Shown in pieces: positions 24,654 to 35,107 of a stretch of DNA of 64,000 nt. The notes under the pieces were generated by a model. The model was given only the letters and a program-made list of their open reading frames with translations, was not told where the DNA came from and did not search any database. The position numbers and the translations under genes were made by a program. How positions within the stretch are numbered: position 1 is the stretch's first letter; each line of letters starts with the position of its first letter. This DNA is from Membranipora membranacea (Eukaryota; Bryozoa; Gymnolaemata; Cheilostomatida; Membraniporidae), in the NCBI GenBank assembly GCA_914767715.1, contig OU612068.1:16616001-16680000 (forward strand). Reading direction: 5' to 3'.

Positions 24654-25616
24654 CTATTCAGACTGAGACGGTATGTTGGACACCCTATTTCCTTTTTTGA
24701 ATGGACTGGCAATCACCCTCAGGCATTGTTTAAGCTGCTGGCGATAGCCTTTCATCATGATGCCATTAACGCCCACATTCAGTATGGCATAACTTTCTAA
24801 AATGAACTTTGCTACACGCTTAAAAGATGAAGGTTCTTCCGGGGACAAAGAAATGGACAAAGCAGGGAATATCGGACAACAACAAAATACTGCAAGTGTC
24901 ACCAAGACGAGGTATGTGGCTCTGAGCACGGAGTCATCAGGTGTCGATCTATCGCTCCTCCTCTGTTGCATCAGGTACAATTCTCTCAGCACAGAAGCAG
25001 TTGAGAAAATGATCACACCTGTTGACACACTTATAATTGAAAGGTGAAAACCTCTCTTTATCCAACCAACCTGAAAAGCAGTTGCCTCAGTTATCACTTC
25101 AGCAAAATTCCAGCAGCGCCCGCTGGCAAAGTCCAACAGCCAGCTGATTAGAAGGGTAAGGACATATATGACAGTAAGATTCACGGCGATGTTTTGGAGA
25201 AAAGGGTGAGCAGTGTATCGAAAAGGTTGGCATATAGCCACGAATCGATCGTAGCATGCTGCAGCAAGAATGTAGTATCGTGCTAAAACGAATTTCAGTC
25301 CACATGTAAGTACCATTTCACTGAGACACTTTTCTGATGGAAGGGGAATCCAGTCACAAGAAAACTTCATCATACCGAAGAACCCTGTAGATACATCGTT
25401 CATTGAGATTGCCATGAGTATGGTAAGCATTACAGAAGGTTCATTTTTCTTCAACATGAGTAAGATCAGAAGATGGGCAACATTTATAACCACTATTGCT
25501 ATCTGGAATGCTACTTCTGGTTTGTCAGCCGTACATGTTGTAATGCTGTCGTTATTGTATGAGTAAAGAGCACTGGTTGTGTTGGATGGAGCAGTTACAG
25601 CTGTTGAAGCAGCCAT
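24654..25616 (-). CDS. Intronless class A GPCR, copy 1
   Basis: Rhodopsin-like seven-transmembrane receptor of about 320 residues. I take the Met of MAASTAVT at 25616 because all four paralogues align from there; an in-frame Met at 25691 would add 25 residues. The N-terminus carries NTTS and NDS glycosylation sites. Seven hydrophobic helices follow. Cys in CDWIPLPSEKCLSE and in GRCW are candidates for the TM3-ECL2 disulphide. TM3 ends ACYDRFVAICQPFRY, a DRY-type motif. TM6 lacks CWxP and TM7 lacks NPxxY (YAILNVGVNGIMMKGYRQQL instead), so signalling properties may be unusual. Ligand unknown; the DRFVAIC stretch recalls olfactory-like invertebrate receptors. It is the lowest-coordinate member of a same-strand array interleaved with duplicated OS-9 exons. 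Confidence 0.9.
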   Translation of the reverse strand: MAASTAVTAPSNTTSALYSYNNDSITTCTADKPEVAFQIAIVVINVAHLLILLMLKKNEPSVMLTILMAISMNDVSTGFFGMMKFSCDWIPLPSEKCLSEMVLTCGLKFVLARYYILAAACYDRFVAICQPFRYTAHPFLQNIAVNLTVIYVLTLLISWLLDFASGRCWNFAEVITEATAFQVGWIKRGFHLSIISVSTGVIIFSTASVLRELYLMQQRRSDRSTPDDSVLRATYLVLVTLAVFCCCPIFPALSISLSPEEPSSFKRVAKFILESYAILNVGVNGIMMKGYRQQLKQCLRVIASPFKKGNRVSNIPSQSE

Positions 25617-26294
25617 GATGAATATTTCAGTTACCGTACGCCTCAATATGAATCTTATCAGTATTACCAGGTTTATATATGCTAGGCCCATAATAAGGTG
25701 GCAAGATGCTTCCTTTACATGCAGAGATTCATTATCTAAATTAAACCAACAGGAAATGAAAAATCACCATTACCATAATGAGAATTAATTTAATTAAACT
25801 AAAATGTGGCATGTTTTCATGAAAAAACTTATTTTAAGCTAATCGGTCACTTTCATTTTTAGCTTACAAAGTTAAATCAGTCCATTTTTACTTTTTTAAG
25901 AGTGATGAGCCCTTCTTTGATTGTATAATAGTGATTTTATGTTGTCGTTGATCGATAATCTATTTTCTCTGTCAGTCAAGAATGGAAATATATTAATTGT
26001 GAGTTGGTTGGCTTTGGGTCTTTCACTTGCTTAAGTGCTCAACCTCTGCCCTGTTTGCTGATATCCCTGACCTGGGGATGGGCGCTACAACTTACCTTGT
26101 ACCCACATCTGTTTGTGTTCATGATTGAACAATATATTAGCTACTTGGTACGCTGTGTACGGAATGATGGTACAGTGTGGTGTGTCAGGAATGGTGCCAA
26201 TTCTTGGAAGAGTTATAACCCATCTTGAGGAACCGGCGTTTCCATTCTGTGCACCTGTTCTTATATTATCTGTAATTTTAATTCATGAGAAGAT

Positions 26295-26460
26295 AGTCTA
26301 AGTGCTCAAACGGATGCTCGTGTGTGTGTTTGTGGCGTTATGCTATCATTTTAAAATGAATTTCTGATAATTATATACAGGGCTTGTTGAAGGGGACCAC
26401 TGCCAGTTATAGTATACTTGCTTGCTGTGGTGTAGATTCATGTACTTTGCAGTCGCAGGT
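26295..26460. other. Junction between the GPCR copy 1 unit and the next OS-9 exon unit
   Basis: The left part (about 26240-26370) matches the region upstream of GPCR copy 3 (about 40985-41115), including GTGCTCAAACGGATGCTCG. The right part from about 26458 matches the intron downstream of OS-9 exon 11 (about 44318 onward), including CAGTTTGCACATGCACAG. The OS-9 exons expected between them are missing, so the junction marks a deletion in the tandem array. Confidence 0.65.
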
Positions 26461-26870
26461 TTTGGTGAATTAATTTAACAGTTTGCACATGCACAGATTG
26501 GACTGCAATTGCATAAATTCATAGATTTCAAGATCAAATCTTTGAAACAGTATTGAGATCACACTGCCACAGTAGTAATGAGGTCACACTGCATATGTTT
26601 GAGCTTGGAACATTGTCGAGACTTTGGTGCCGATGGAAAGGAGTCATAATAAACTTAGTGTGAAGGTGATTGCAAACTTAAACACCAAAGCCTTTAACCC
26701 CTAACATCATTCTCAAGTCAACATGAACATGGCGAGCGAGTTTGAAGCTCTGAAACATTACGTGTATTCAAAAGTGGCATAAAGAATGTGCTTGAATCAG
26801 GTTGAAATTATGGATATTGGGTTGCTCATCACATATATTAGCCACCTTGACAATACTGTCTATAACTCAC

Positions 26871-26937
26871 ATTTTTCTTCCTGTCGCTGAAGTACAGTCA
26901 GTGGATCACTCTTGTCCTCAGCAGGAGCTATTCCTTC
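26871..26937 (-). pseudogene. Truncated copy of OS-9 exon 11 (unit 3)
   Basis: Copy of the exon at 44679-44759. It keeps EGIAPAEDKSDPLTVLQRQ and the GTGAGT donor, but the 5' splice acceptor and first ~14 bases are lost where the foldback element begins at 26938. It cannot be spliced as in the parent. Confidence 0.85.
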
Positions 26938-27788
26938 GAATCCGCCCCATTTTCCCAATGTCATTTTCCCACCAAGCCATTTTCCCATCTCCCGTTATCC
27001 CACTCTGCTGTTTTCCCACCTGGGCATTTTCCCACCGAGCCATTATCCCACCTGGTTGATTTCCCACAGTGCCATTTTCCCACCTGGATATTTTCCCACC
27101 AATCTAGTTTCCCACCTGGACGTTTTCCCACCAATCCATTTTTCCACCTAGATATTTTCTCAACAAGCCATTTTCCCACCAGACCGTTTTCCCACCCAAC
27201 AATTTTCCCAACAGGACAATTTCCCACCAAACAATCTTCCCAACAGGACAATTTACCACAGTGCTGTTTTCCCACCACAAAAACTTTTCACCGCACAATT
27301 TTCCTTTTTTCAGGCTAAGCCGTTCACATTGCACAAATACGTTATCAATGTTCACATCCAGCCAACGCAGGAGAAAGTAGCTTTGGAAATGGAGATGTGA
27401 CTTTATCAGTAGCAGGTTGCTTTTGATATGAGTTTTTTATTGCAAAACAAATCAATGGTGCCTATGACAATTCTCAAAAGACCCATTTGAGCCGTTTAAT
27501 CATCGCTCGAGCTGAAGAGATTATCATATTAACGGTTTTTGGCCATATTAATCTACAAAATTAAGCTTTCATCATAATATGTTATCCGCCACATGGCTTG
27601 TTTGTTTGTTTGATTGTTTTACTGGTCTACAAGCTCAATCAACCACCAAACAATGTCAAAAAAATTCTCACTCTATGTATATTCACATACATGATCCTTT
27701 CCTAGATGAAAATGAATATTATTCAAGTTACAACAATTATTTCCTTTGATCAGGGACCCTTCCTGCTTTTACCATAGCAACAGTTTGA

Positions 27789-27845
27789 AACATGTGGTAC
27801 CAATGTGGTACCAATGTGGTACCAATGTGGTACCAATGTGGTACA
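27789..27845. repeat. Short tandem repeat, 12-bp unit
   Basis: ATGTGGTACCA-type unit (GTGGTACCAAT) repeated about 4.5 times inside the foldback element. Each unit contains the palindrome GGTACC. Confidence 0.9.
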
Positions 27846-28084
27846 GTTATCACATCCGTTATGTCTGTGACAAGAACATAAAGATGTGTTTTTATCTATC
27901 ACCTATGTACATCTTATGGACACATACTGAAATAATGCTGCAATTCAATCGATGACATCATATCAACTGCTAGTTTTTTAGCCGACTGTCAAGTCCCATC
28001 GTTGTCATCGATTTTTAATCAAGTTTTTAAAAACCTTTGTCTTAAAGACTTAGTTTGAAGCTGCTATTTTGTATCACATTTTAT

Positions 28085-28525
28085 TCTCCATATTTTATTC
28101 TATCAGGTGAGTGATTTTGAGCTTTAGAATCCAAAAAGTTATGGCCTCTCAAACTTCCAGGGTGATCACCTACAATTGGCATTGGGATTCAGCTGGGTCT
28201 TTCATACCAGCAGGCAACGCCACTACCATTGCACCACTAGGTCCAGCTCTGTGGTTTGTAGACATTATAGCTCAGCGATAGCGGCGTTGCCTGCATACCC
28301 ATTTGGACCTGGGTTCGAGACCCTCTATTCCCTGAGCATTTTGATCATCATCCTATCTATTAGTATATCATAATAAGTATGACACGTTGTGACGTCCCAC
28401 GCGGTGTGCCAGCTGATTCTCAATGCCAATAGACTGCCGTCACTTTGGAAGTTTGAGAGGCTATAACTTCCTAATTATTTGGATTCTAAAGCTGGAAATT
28501 GCTCACATGATAGAATAGGATATGT
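28085..28525. mobile_element. MITE nested in the foldback element, with tRNA-like core
   Basis: Inverted arms of about 90 bp: left from TATTCTATCAGGTGAG through AGCTTTAGAATCCAAA and CCTCTCAAACTTCCA; right is the complement ending near 28525. Inside is a second inversion (GCAGGCAACGCC / GGCGTTGCCTGC). The region 28262-28330 has TAGCTCAGCG, like a tRNA A box, and GGGTTCGAGACC, like a B box, at tRNA-like spacing. Either a hybrid element or a MITE that captured a SINE/tRNA fragment. Confidence 0.75.
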
Positions 28526-29985
28526 CTTTAAAGTGTACATAACATACTCTACACCCCTACTCACTTTAGGACGCTACCACAAAGGTAGAATAGAGCTACA
28601 GCTGGGAAGGTGGGAAACTTCCCACCCTCCCCCACCGAACTTAGCTTGTCAAAACCGGCTACTGTTACCGGTAGGTACTAAACATAATAAATAAATATAA
28701 ATAGTACCAAATGCGCAGCACATGTGGTTTGGCATGGCAATATTGAATTACCGTAGCATAATCAAAAATTATAAATTTAAACCAAAACCTTGATTGTTCA
28801 TAAGATGTATGCCGTTTTTTTATAACATAATTTTTTTCAGGGAGTTGCTCTCCTGTTGACTCTTTATACCAACTAATGCAGTCGGCGTTCAATCCAGCAT
28901 TTTTCAAGTTCATTCCAGGATTTTCGAATTTCATACCAGACTACGTTCATTCCAGTTAGTTCAATCCTGTCGACGCCTGTTCCAACCGATGTTCATTCAA
29001 AGATTCGGTGTGCATCTTATGTTTCCAAACAAGCGCCCCCATAAATCTGACAACAGTTCCTTATGTGAACACAACTATGCCTTATTAAGGTACCGTACAA
29101 GAGCAAAGTTGTGATAAATCATGAGAAAACTGTTCAAGTCGTTTTCATAACCTCTAACAGCATTTTTAACACCAAATGTCATAGACTTTGGGATTCTAGA
29201 ATAAAAAAAGAACAACAAAACTTTTATGACGAGACTCTAACACACATTTTCTTTTGTCTGAAGAAGAACAGAAGGAAAAGAAAAAAAAATGTAAGGATGC
29301 TACATGCTCATCTGGAAAAAATAACAGTGGGAAAATGGCAAGTGAGAAAACGTCCGGGTGGAAAAATGGGTTGGTGGGAAATTGTCCAGGTGGAAAAATG
29401 GATTGGTGAGAAATCGTCCTGGTGGGAAAACGGATATGTGGACAATTTTTCTGGTGGGAAAATGGCTCGGTGGGAATATGGCTTGGTGAGAAAATGGCTT
29501 GGTGGGATAAATGGGGGGGGGGGGGGAATGGCTTGGTGGGAAAATGACATTGGGAAAATGGGGCGGATTCATATATATATACAGTACATATAAAGATAGA
29601 CAAAGATGTGGATATAAATCTATATACATATGTTCATGGTAGCCTACATAGTGATCCTTTCATGGCAATATACAGTACTTTTATGAAAGTGATCCAGGCA
29701 CTACCAATTTAATGTTACTGAGTAAAGCGCTTTATTTTATCCCAATATTCAGTAACAATATAATAGTATTCCACGGAAGTCAATATCGTTCAAATGTTAC
29801 ATTGCAATGCAAAACAAAAATACACCGCATTACAATAATTTATTTACTTTCTTTGAACATATTTTATTACTCTTAATTTACAATGTTTCTTGACAGCAAA
29901 ATACAAAAACAAAATCCTGAATGAATTGTTGACGCGTAAGCGCCATTCTGTGGAAATCATGAATTATATATACAGATTAACATAC

Positions 29986-30216
29986 CCTCAATTTCATTCA
30001 TTTTGTCATCCAGTTCTATTGCCATGAGTTGCTTTAAAATCTTGTCAGTAGGGAGAGCGCTGGCGTCATTGTGCTCCCCCATTACTAAATGTGTCTTTGC
30101 AAGAATTTCATCAAACAGTACTTCGACTTTCTCCTTGATGACATACTTGTGTCTGTGAGCGTGTAATCTGGTCTTCTTAATCACTCTTTGGATTTCAGCG
30201 CGCAGATTCAACATCA
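29986..30216 (-). pseudogene. Duplicated OS-9 exon 10 (unit 3), open reading frame intact
   Basis: Same 231-nt length, phase, acceptor (TTTCAG) and donor (GTATGTT) as the parent at 45673-45903. It encodes LNLRAEIQRVIKKTRLHAH through DKMNEIEG, with about eight replacements in 77 codons. Listed as pseudogene because its neighbours in unit 3 are broken; as an isolated cassette it could still be spliced. Confidence 0.8.
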
Positions 30217-30577
30217 CTGAAATATTGCAAGAGATCCAAGATTGCACATAAACAAATTGAAAAGATTCCAAGCTCGTTGACAATTTTTTTTATTTTTTAA
30301 TACTTTATTGTGTTATTTTTACTCAAAAGGCTAAGTAACATACTTAAAGTACTTAGCCTAGTAACAATACTCAAACGGCTAAGTAACATAGTAAAATAAT
30401 GGGTGTTATGGATTGTTTTGCAAAGTTAAAGATATGATAGAGGTTAAAACATAGACTTAATATACTTAAGTTAAGAAATTAAATATATGGGTTTAAAAAA
30501 CCAGCCACAAATAATATTTGGTCTAAATCATCATGGGTGAGCATCACACCAAACATTCATATTCAAAATAATCTTAC

Positions 30578-31369
30578 AGAAGAATTGTTGACGCTTACTA
30601 GCCTGTCCGATTGACCCATGTGCAGGTGGGAGAGGGTAATGAGCTACATAGTCTTTATCTAACCAAGTGTTAGTTTTCACTCCACTTTTCTCTGGAGCTA
30701 CAGCATCTGGAAGGTCAAGGTCGCTGTTTGACCCAACTATGCCCTCATCGGTCCAACACCTCTATTTATTTCCCCATTGCTTTACATACAAACTATGTTG
30801 ACTTGTCACCTCAATAGGCCTGCTTCAGGTTCTTTCAATTCTTTAACCAGACCACTCAAAATGATGGTATGCTTCTGCTCTTCCATATTAATGACTATAG
30901 GTTGAAAATTCGTTGCCAGAATTTTTCAGTGGCCCCATATGTAAGACCATTGCATGTTTCACACATTTCCTGTCTAATTTTCATTAGCCAAACCGTATGC
31001 ATTGATCTTCCTAAAATGATTTTGCAAAAAGAATTTCAAACTTTAATTCAATAAATTTCCATTGCAAATACATCTGAAAATATTTACAGGGTTCAATATC
31101 ACTGATAGCAGTGCTTTTGAATTGGCTACACCCTCATTTGTCATCAGCATACTAATCATTTTATTTTGGAGGATGGGTGCAACAAGCTGACCTTCACCCA
31201 ATTACAGGTGTATTACCATCATCAGGGCTGGCTTCTTTGGGTGTAGATCCGAGGCTTCTTGGATTGGAAGCTGATGTTTCTTTTTTAGCGAACGGCATTT
31301 TAGCATCTCTCATCATTTCAGCTACTTTATCCGTAATGCTGTCAAAATCCCCTATTTCCACCTCCACTC
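30578..31369 (-). pseudogene. Duplicated OS-9 exon 9 (unit 3), split by a transposon
   Basis: Copy of 46150-46485. The 5' part (31221-31369) encodes GVEVEIGDFDSITDKVAEMM... to SPDDG; the 3' part (30578-30749) resumes at DEGIVG and keeps the GTAAGA donor. A 468-bp insert at 30750-31217 separates them and creates an in-frame stop. A separate 15-nt deletion removed five codons present in the parent. Confidence 0.9.
30750..31217. mobile_element. 468-bp MITE inserted in an OS-9 exon copy
   Basis: Boundaries are fixed by comparison with the uninterrupted parent exon near 46320. Flanks show an ATC duplication (30747-30749 and 31218-31220). Ends are imperfect inverted repeats (GGTCCAACACCTCTA and, inverted, GGTAATACACCTGTA). 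No transposase. A 3-bp duplication would fit PIF/Harbinger-type elements, but ATC is not the usual TWA target. Confidence 0.85.
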
Positions 31370-31497
31370 CTGCAGCAAAAGAATTTTAGGCATGATTACA
31401 TATAGCTGTGAAATATTGAATAGAAATCAGATTCTGTGAGTAATGATGTCATAACATATCAGCATAGCTTGAGCATATGCTTTTGGGACATTATCAC

Positions 31498-32190
31498 TTT
31501 AAAGGCTGGTCTAGAATTGTAGAGTTGTTGGTAAGACGGTTGCAGTGAGTTGCAGCAATGAACTGAGGGAGTTCATTGGTTGCAGTGTTGTTGCAGTGTT
31601 GTTGCAGGGTTTTAAAAATCAATGGATCGCAATTGCAGACCGCTGCAATATTGTAGGGTTGCAGCAGGTTGCAGCAGCAACAATTGCACAGCAAGTTGTA
31701 AGATATTATCAAAACATTGACCTGTCTGCCTCACTCTTGTCATATAAGATTCTGTATTCTTTTATTATATGCATCAAAACACGGTGAACTATGTATGAAG
31801 ACATGCTGCTTTCTTGCTCCTAGAGAAGGCTGGAGTGAGTGAAGAATGTGAGGAACTTTGGTGTTCACACTACTAACTACTTCATTACTGATAAATGGCT
31901 CGCTCCTGCCTTGGCATATTTACAAGAGACAATGCATTGTGGGCTGGAAAGTAAAAAGATCAAGCTGTTGCAGAACCAATAAAATCACACGACCACGGTC
32001 CACAATAAAATCTTAGGCTACCATCGCCGTCGGGCGTCGCAGAATTCTGACACTGCTGAACTTATGCGACAGGAATCACGGCCACGTGCAGAGGTGGCAC
32101 GACTCCTGCGATACTGCGATTTTGTGGTCCACAATTGCAGTAGACTCCTGAAATCATGCGATTTTGCTGCAATTCTGGACCAGCCTTAAA
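31498..32190. mobile_element. Inverted-repeat element rich in TTGCAG repeats
   Basis: Left end AAAGGCTGGTCTAGAATTGTAG, right end is the near-complement of AAGGCTGGTCCAGAATTGC. The left interior has several GTTGCAG/GCAGCA units; the right has tracts such as CTGCGATACTGCGATTTTG. Compared with unit 1 (46829-46850), this segment belongs to about 960 bp of extra sequence between CACTTTA and GCCTCAAAAGCAAAT. Non-autonomous. Confidence 0.75.
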
Positions 32191-32206
32191 CCACTGGTGA
32201 CACAGC

Positions 32207-32317
32207 AGGGCTGGACATACGTTGACCCTGACCAATCAGGTGCCTTTGAAATCTAGCTGTGTTGGATCCCAGTTAGATATTAAAGGCACCTGATTGGTCA
32301 GGGTCAACGTATGTCAT
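32207..32317. repeat. Hairpin with 33-bp perfect arms
   Basis: ACATACGTTGACCCTGACCA and the following bases through GGTGCCTTT are exactly inverted after a ~35-base loop, which itself carries a short inversion (ATCTAGCT / AGTTAGAT). It sits just right of the 31498-32190 element and may be nested in it. Confidence 0.85.
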
Positions 32318-33806
32318 CACTAATGGAGGATGGCTGGGGAAGAAGATACTCTCTACTTTTTGAGAGCTCATATAACTCCATGCAAAGCTACTGGCTAGTG
32401 GTTTTGATGCCACAACTCTCAATTTAAATTTTTGACTGGTGGCAGTGGCAGCAGTGGTTTAAGCCTCAAAAGCAAATTAGGAAAGATTGAGCAAATATAC
32501 TAAACACACATGACCTCGAAATTTTGTAATAAATATTCAAACAAATTTTTTCTTTATTTTCTTCTAATAATTTTATGTGATTATCTATGTGACTTTATCT
32601 ACCGAGCCGTCGCTCGGAGACATGAATGATTGTCTGCAAATTAAGCTTGAAAATGATGAATCGAGCAGTCTTCCATAAATAATGAGAATCAAAACTATTG
32701 CTTTGATCACTGTCACTGCTGGCTCAAATAGGCTAATTTGATACCATATTCACTTGGATACTATTATATAGTTGCCTTGCAGTGAAACGTTATGAAACGA
32801 GACGTCAAGCAGCTCTTGTTTTATCAGCATGGAAACGGTTTTCAATCGAAAGCTGCACACCTAAATCTAATCATTTTATTATCTTTAATCAAACAGTCAA
32901 ATGAGAGAAAAATAAAGGTTAATGATGGTAAAAATTACTAATAGATAAAAAACTCAATAGTGAAATTCTATGGATATATCATAAAATGATTCCCCCAGGT
33001 ACTGAATTTCATGGCAACACAGCAATTGCAAATAAGTATATTTTAATTAAAATATGTTACGTAAACACAGATTTCTTTTTGCTATCGAAAATATTTTTTA
33101 GTTCTGGTTTCCAAAATAATATAATTGAAGTATGCATATATATATATTTGTATTACTTTACAGCAATATGAAATAAACATTTTATGAATTCTCAGATTCA
33201 ATTGAATCACAAAGTTCTTGTAGCTCATCCAACAACTGAAAACAGGCAGAAACCTGAAATTGGGCCAACAGTTTTAATAATCAAGTACAATTTCCAATAT
33301 CATATTCAGTCAGACCAGTTTGGGTTGTACTCAAAAACCTTAGACCAAAGCGTCTTATAGTCTGGCAGTTACTAATGATAAAGTTGTGTCAGATTTGCAT
33401 GGTAAACAAATTAAATGCTCTACATAGCATGAATTATTGATGGTGGAAAAAGTGCCTTCCATAAAAAAAGGTAACTCCCATTCCCTGCATTATGATGTCA
33501 CAGTCTCCTGAAAGTGCTTGTTTTTTTGTACTGCACAAAACTGCCTGACTATAACATGCATTGGTCTTTGGGTAGCCTTTAATGTTATGGTCTCACTTAT
33601 AAATTTCTGTTTCGCTTCTTGATAAACGTGCACTATAAGTTTTTACAATAACACATTTTTTTCTTGAATAATATCACATGCTTGGAAAAAATATCATCTT
33701 GACTCCAATCAATATGTTATACCAATAACAATTGTTCAAAAAATTTAATTTTTCAAAAGTCGAAATAAAGTCTTATAAACAAAAACATTTTACACATATT
33801 TTGCTC

Positions 33807-34805
33807 TTAATTTGATTGAATGGTTCTATTCTGGGGAGAAACTGGTATGATGGCCACCCTATTTCCTCTTTTTAACGGACTGGCAATCATCTGCAGACAT
33901 TGAATAAGCTGCTGGCGATAGCCTTTCATCATGATACCATTAACAACCACATTCAGTAGTGCATAACTTTCTAAAATGAACCTCGCAACACGCTTTAAAG
34001 GTGAAGATTTGTCAGAAGACGTAAAATAGGACAAAGCAGGGAATATCAGACAAAAACAGAATACCGCAAGTGTCACCAAGACGAGGTATGTGGCTCTGAG
34101 TACGGTATCATCAGGTGTCGATCTATCGCTCCTCCTTTTTTGCATCAGGTAGAGCTCTCTCAGTACAGATACAGTTGAGAAAATTATCACAATTGTTGAC
34201 ACAACTATAACTGAACCTTGAAATCCTCTCTTAATCAAACCGACCCGAAAAGCAGTCGATTCCGTAATAATGTCAGCAAAGGACCAGCAGTGCCCGTGGG
34301 CAAAGTTCAACAGCCAGCAGATTAGAAGGGTAAGGACATATATGACAGTAAGATACACCGCAACGTTCCGGAGAAAAGGGTGAGTTGCGTATCGAAAAGG
34401 CTGGCGTATAGCCACAAATCGATCGTAACATGCTGCAGCAAGAATGTAGTATCGCGCAAAAATGAGGTTCAGTCCACAAGTAAGCACCATTTCACTGAGA
34501 CACCTTTCTTTTGGGAGGGGAATCCAGTCACAAGAAAACTTCATAATACCGAAGAACCCTGTAAATACATTGTTCATTGAGATGGCCATGAGTATGTTAA
34601 GCGTCACAGATGGTTCCTTTTTCTTCAACCTTAGTAAGATCAGAAGATGGACAACATTTATAACCACTATTGCTATCTGGAATGCTACTTCTGGTTTGTC
34701 AGCCGTACATGTTGTAATGCTGTCGTTATTGTATGAGTAAAGAGCACTGGTTGTGTTGGATGGAGAAGTTGAGATAATGCCTGTTGCAGATGATAGAGCA
34801 ACCAT
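33807..34805 (-). CDS. Intronless class A GPCR, copy 2
   Basis: Open frame of 332 codons with no defects. Starts MVALSSATG; NTTS (about 18) and NDS (about 27) are glycosylation candidates. Cys92/Cys102 flank TM3 and Cys173 lies in the second extracellular loop. DRF at 128-130 replaces DRY. TM7 reads LLNVVVNGIMMKGY without NPxxY. The last ~60 residues and 3' flank are nearly identical to copy 3, suggesting recent duplication or gene conversion. It lies between duplicated OS-9 exons 8 and 9, the position of the nested receptor in the parent intron. Confidence 0.92.
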   Translation of the reverse strand: MVALSSATGIISTSPSNTTSALYSYNNDSITTCTADKPEVAFQIAIVVINVVHLLILLRLKKKEPSVTLNILMAISMNNVFTGFFGIMKFSCDWIPLPKERCLSEMVLTCGLNLIFARYYILAAACYDRFVAIRQPFRYATHPFLRNVAVYLTVIYVLTLLICWLLNFAHGHCWSFADIITESTAFRVGLIKRGFQGSVIVVSTIVIIFSTVSVLRELYLMQKRRSDRSTPDDTVLRATYLVLVTLAVFCFCLIFPALSYFTSSDKSSPLKRVARFILESYALLNVVVNGIMMKGYRQQLIQCLQMIASPLKRGNRVAIIPVSPQNRTIQSN

Positions 34806-35035
34806 GATGAATGTTTCAGTTACAGTACTGATCAGTATTTCCAGACAGATTTACATAAATGTTAGCCCCATAATAAGGAGGCAATAGCATTTATGTGCAG
34901 AGAGTCATTATCTAAATTAAACCAACAGAAAATGAAAAAATTACCATAATGATAACTTATTTAATTATATTAAAATGTGGCATGTTTTGAAGATTTTCAT
35001 GTCATTTATGACTGAAAGGCGAAAGATGACCGTTT

Positions 35036-35107
35036 GCACCTGCCACCTAGTAGGTCCAAGCTGCTCTTTTAGAGATGCCTTCAGCTTCTTTATGTCTTCA
35101 CCATCGG
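35036..35107 (-). pseudogene. Decayed copy of OS-9 exon 8 (unit 3)
   Basis: Keeps the acceptor (TCCAG) and DGEDIKKLKASLKEQLG, as in the parent at 49259-49330. A 2-base loss after the Gly codon shifts the frame and the donor has become GCAGGTGC instead of GGTAAGGC. Confidence 0.8.

Larger units (their letters stand above)
26938..29570. mobile_element. Foldback element with minisatellite arms
   Basis: Both termini read GAATCCGCCCCATTTTCCCA looking inward (26938 and, inverted, 29570). The left arm (about 26945-27300) is an array of a ~20-bp degenerate unit centred on TTTTCCCACCnnnCCA. The right arm (about 29318-29560) is the same array inverted, interrupted by a G run. About 2.0 kb lies between. 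Open frames through the arms are repetitive (WWEN, VGK, FPP, SHQ) and are by-products of the array. No transposase is visible, so it is non-autonomous. It replaced the 5' edge of an OS-9 exon copy. Confidence 0.85.

Noticed and set aside
26802-27355. Long open frames of repeating FPP/SHQ or WWEN/VGK peptides on both strands
   Set aside because: They follow the minisatellite arm of the foldback element, occur in several frames at once, and are mirrored at 29196-29629.
28262-28330. Functional tRNA gene
   Set aside because: A and B box-like motifs are present, but I could not fold acceptor and anticodon stems, and the stretch sits inside a transposon.
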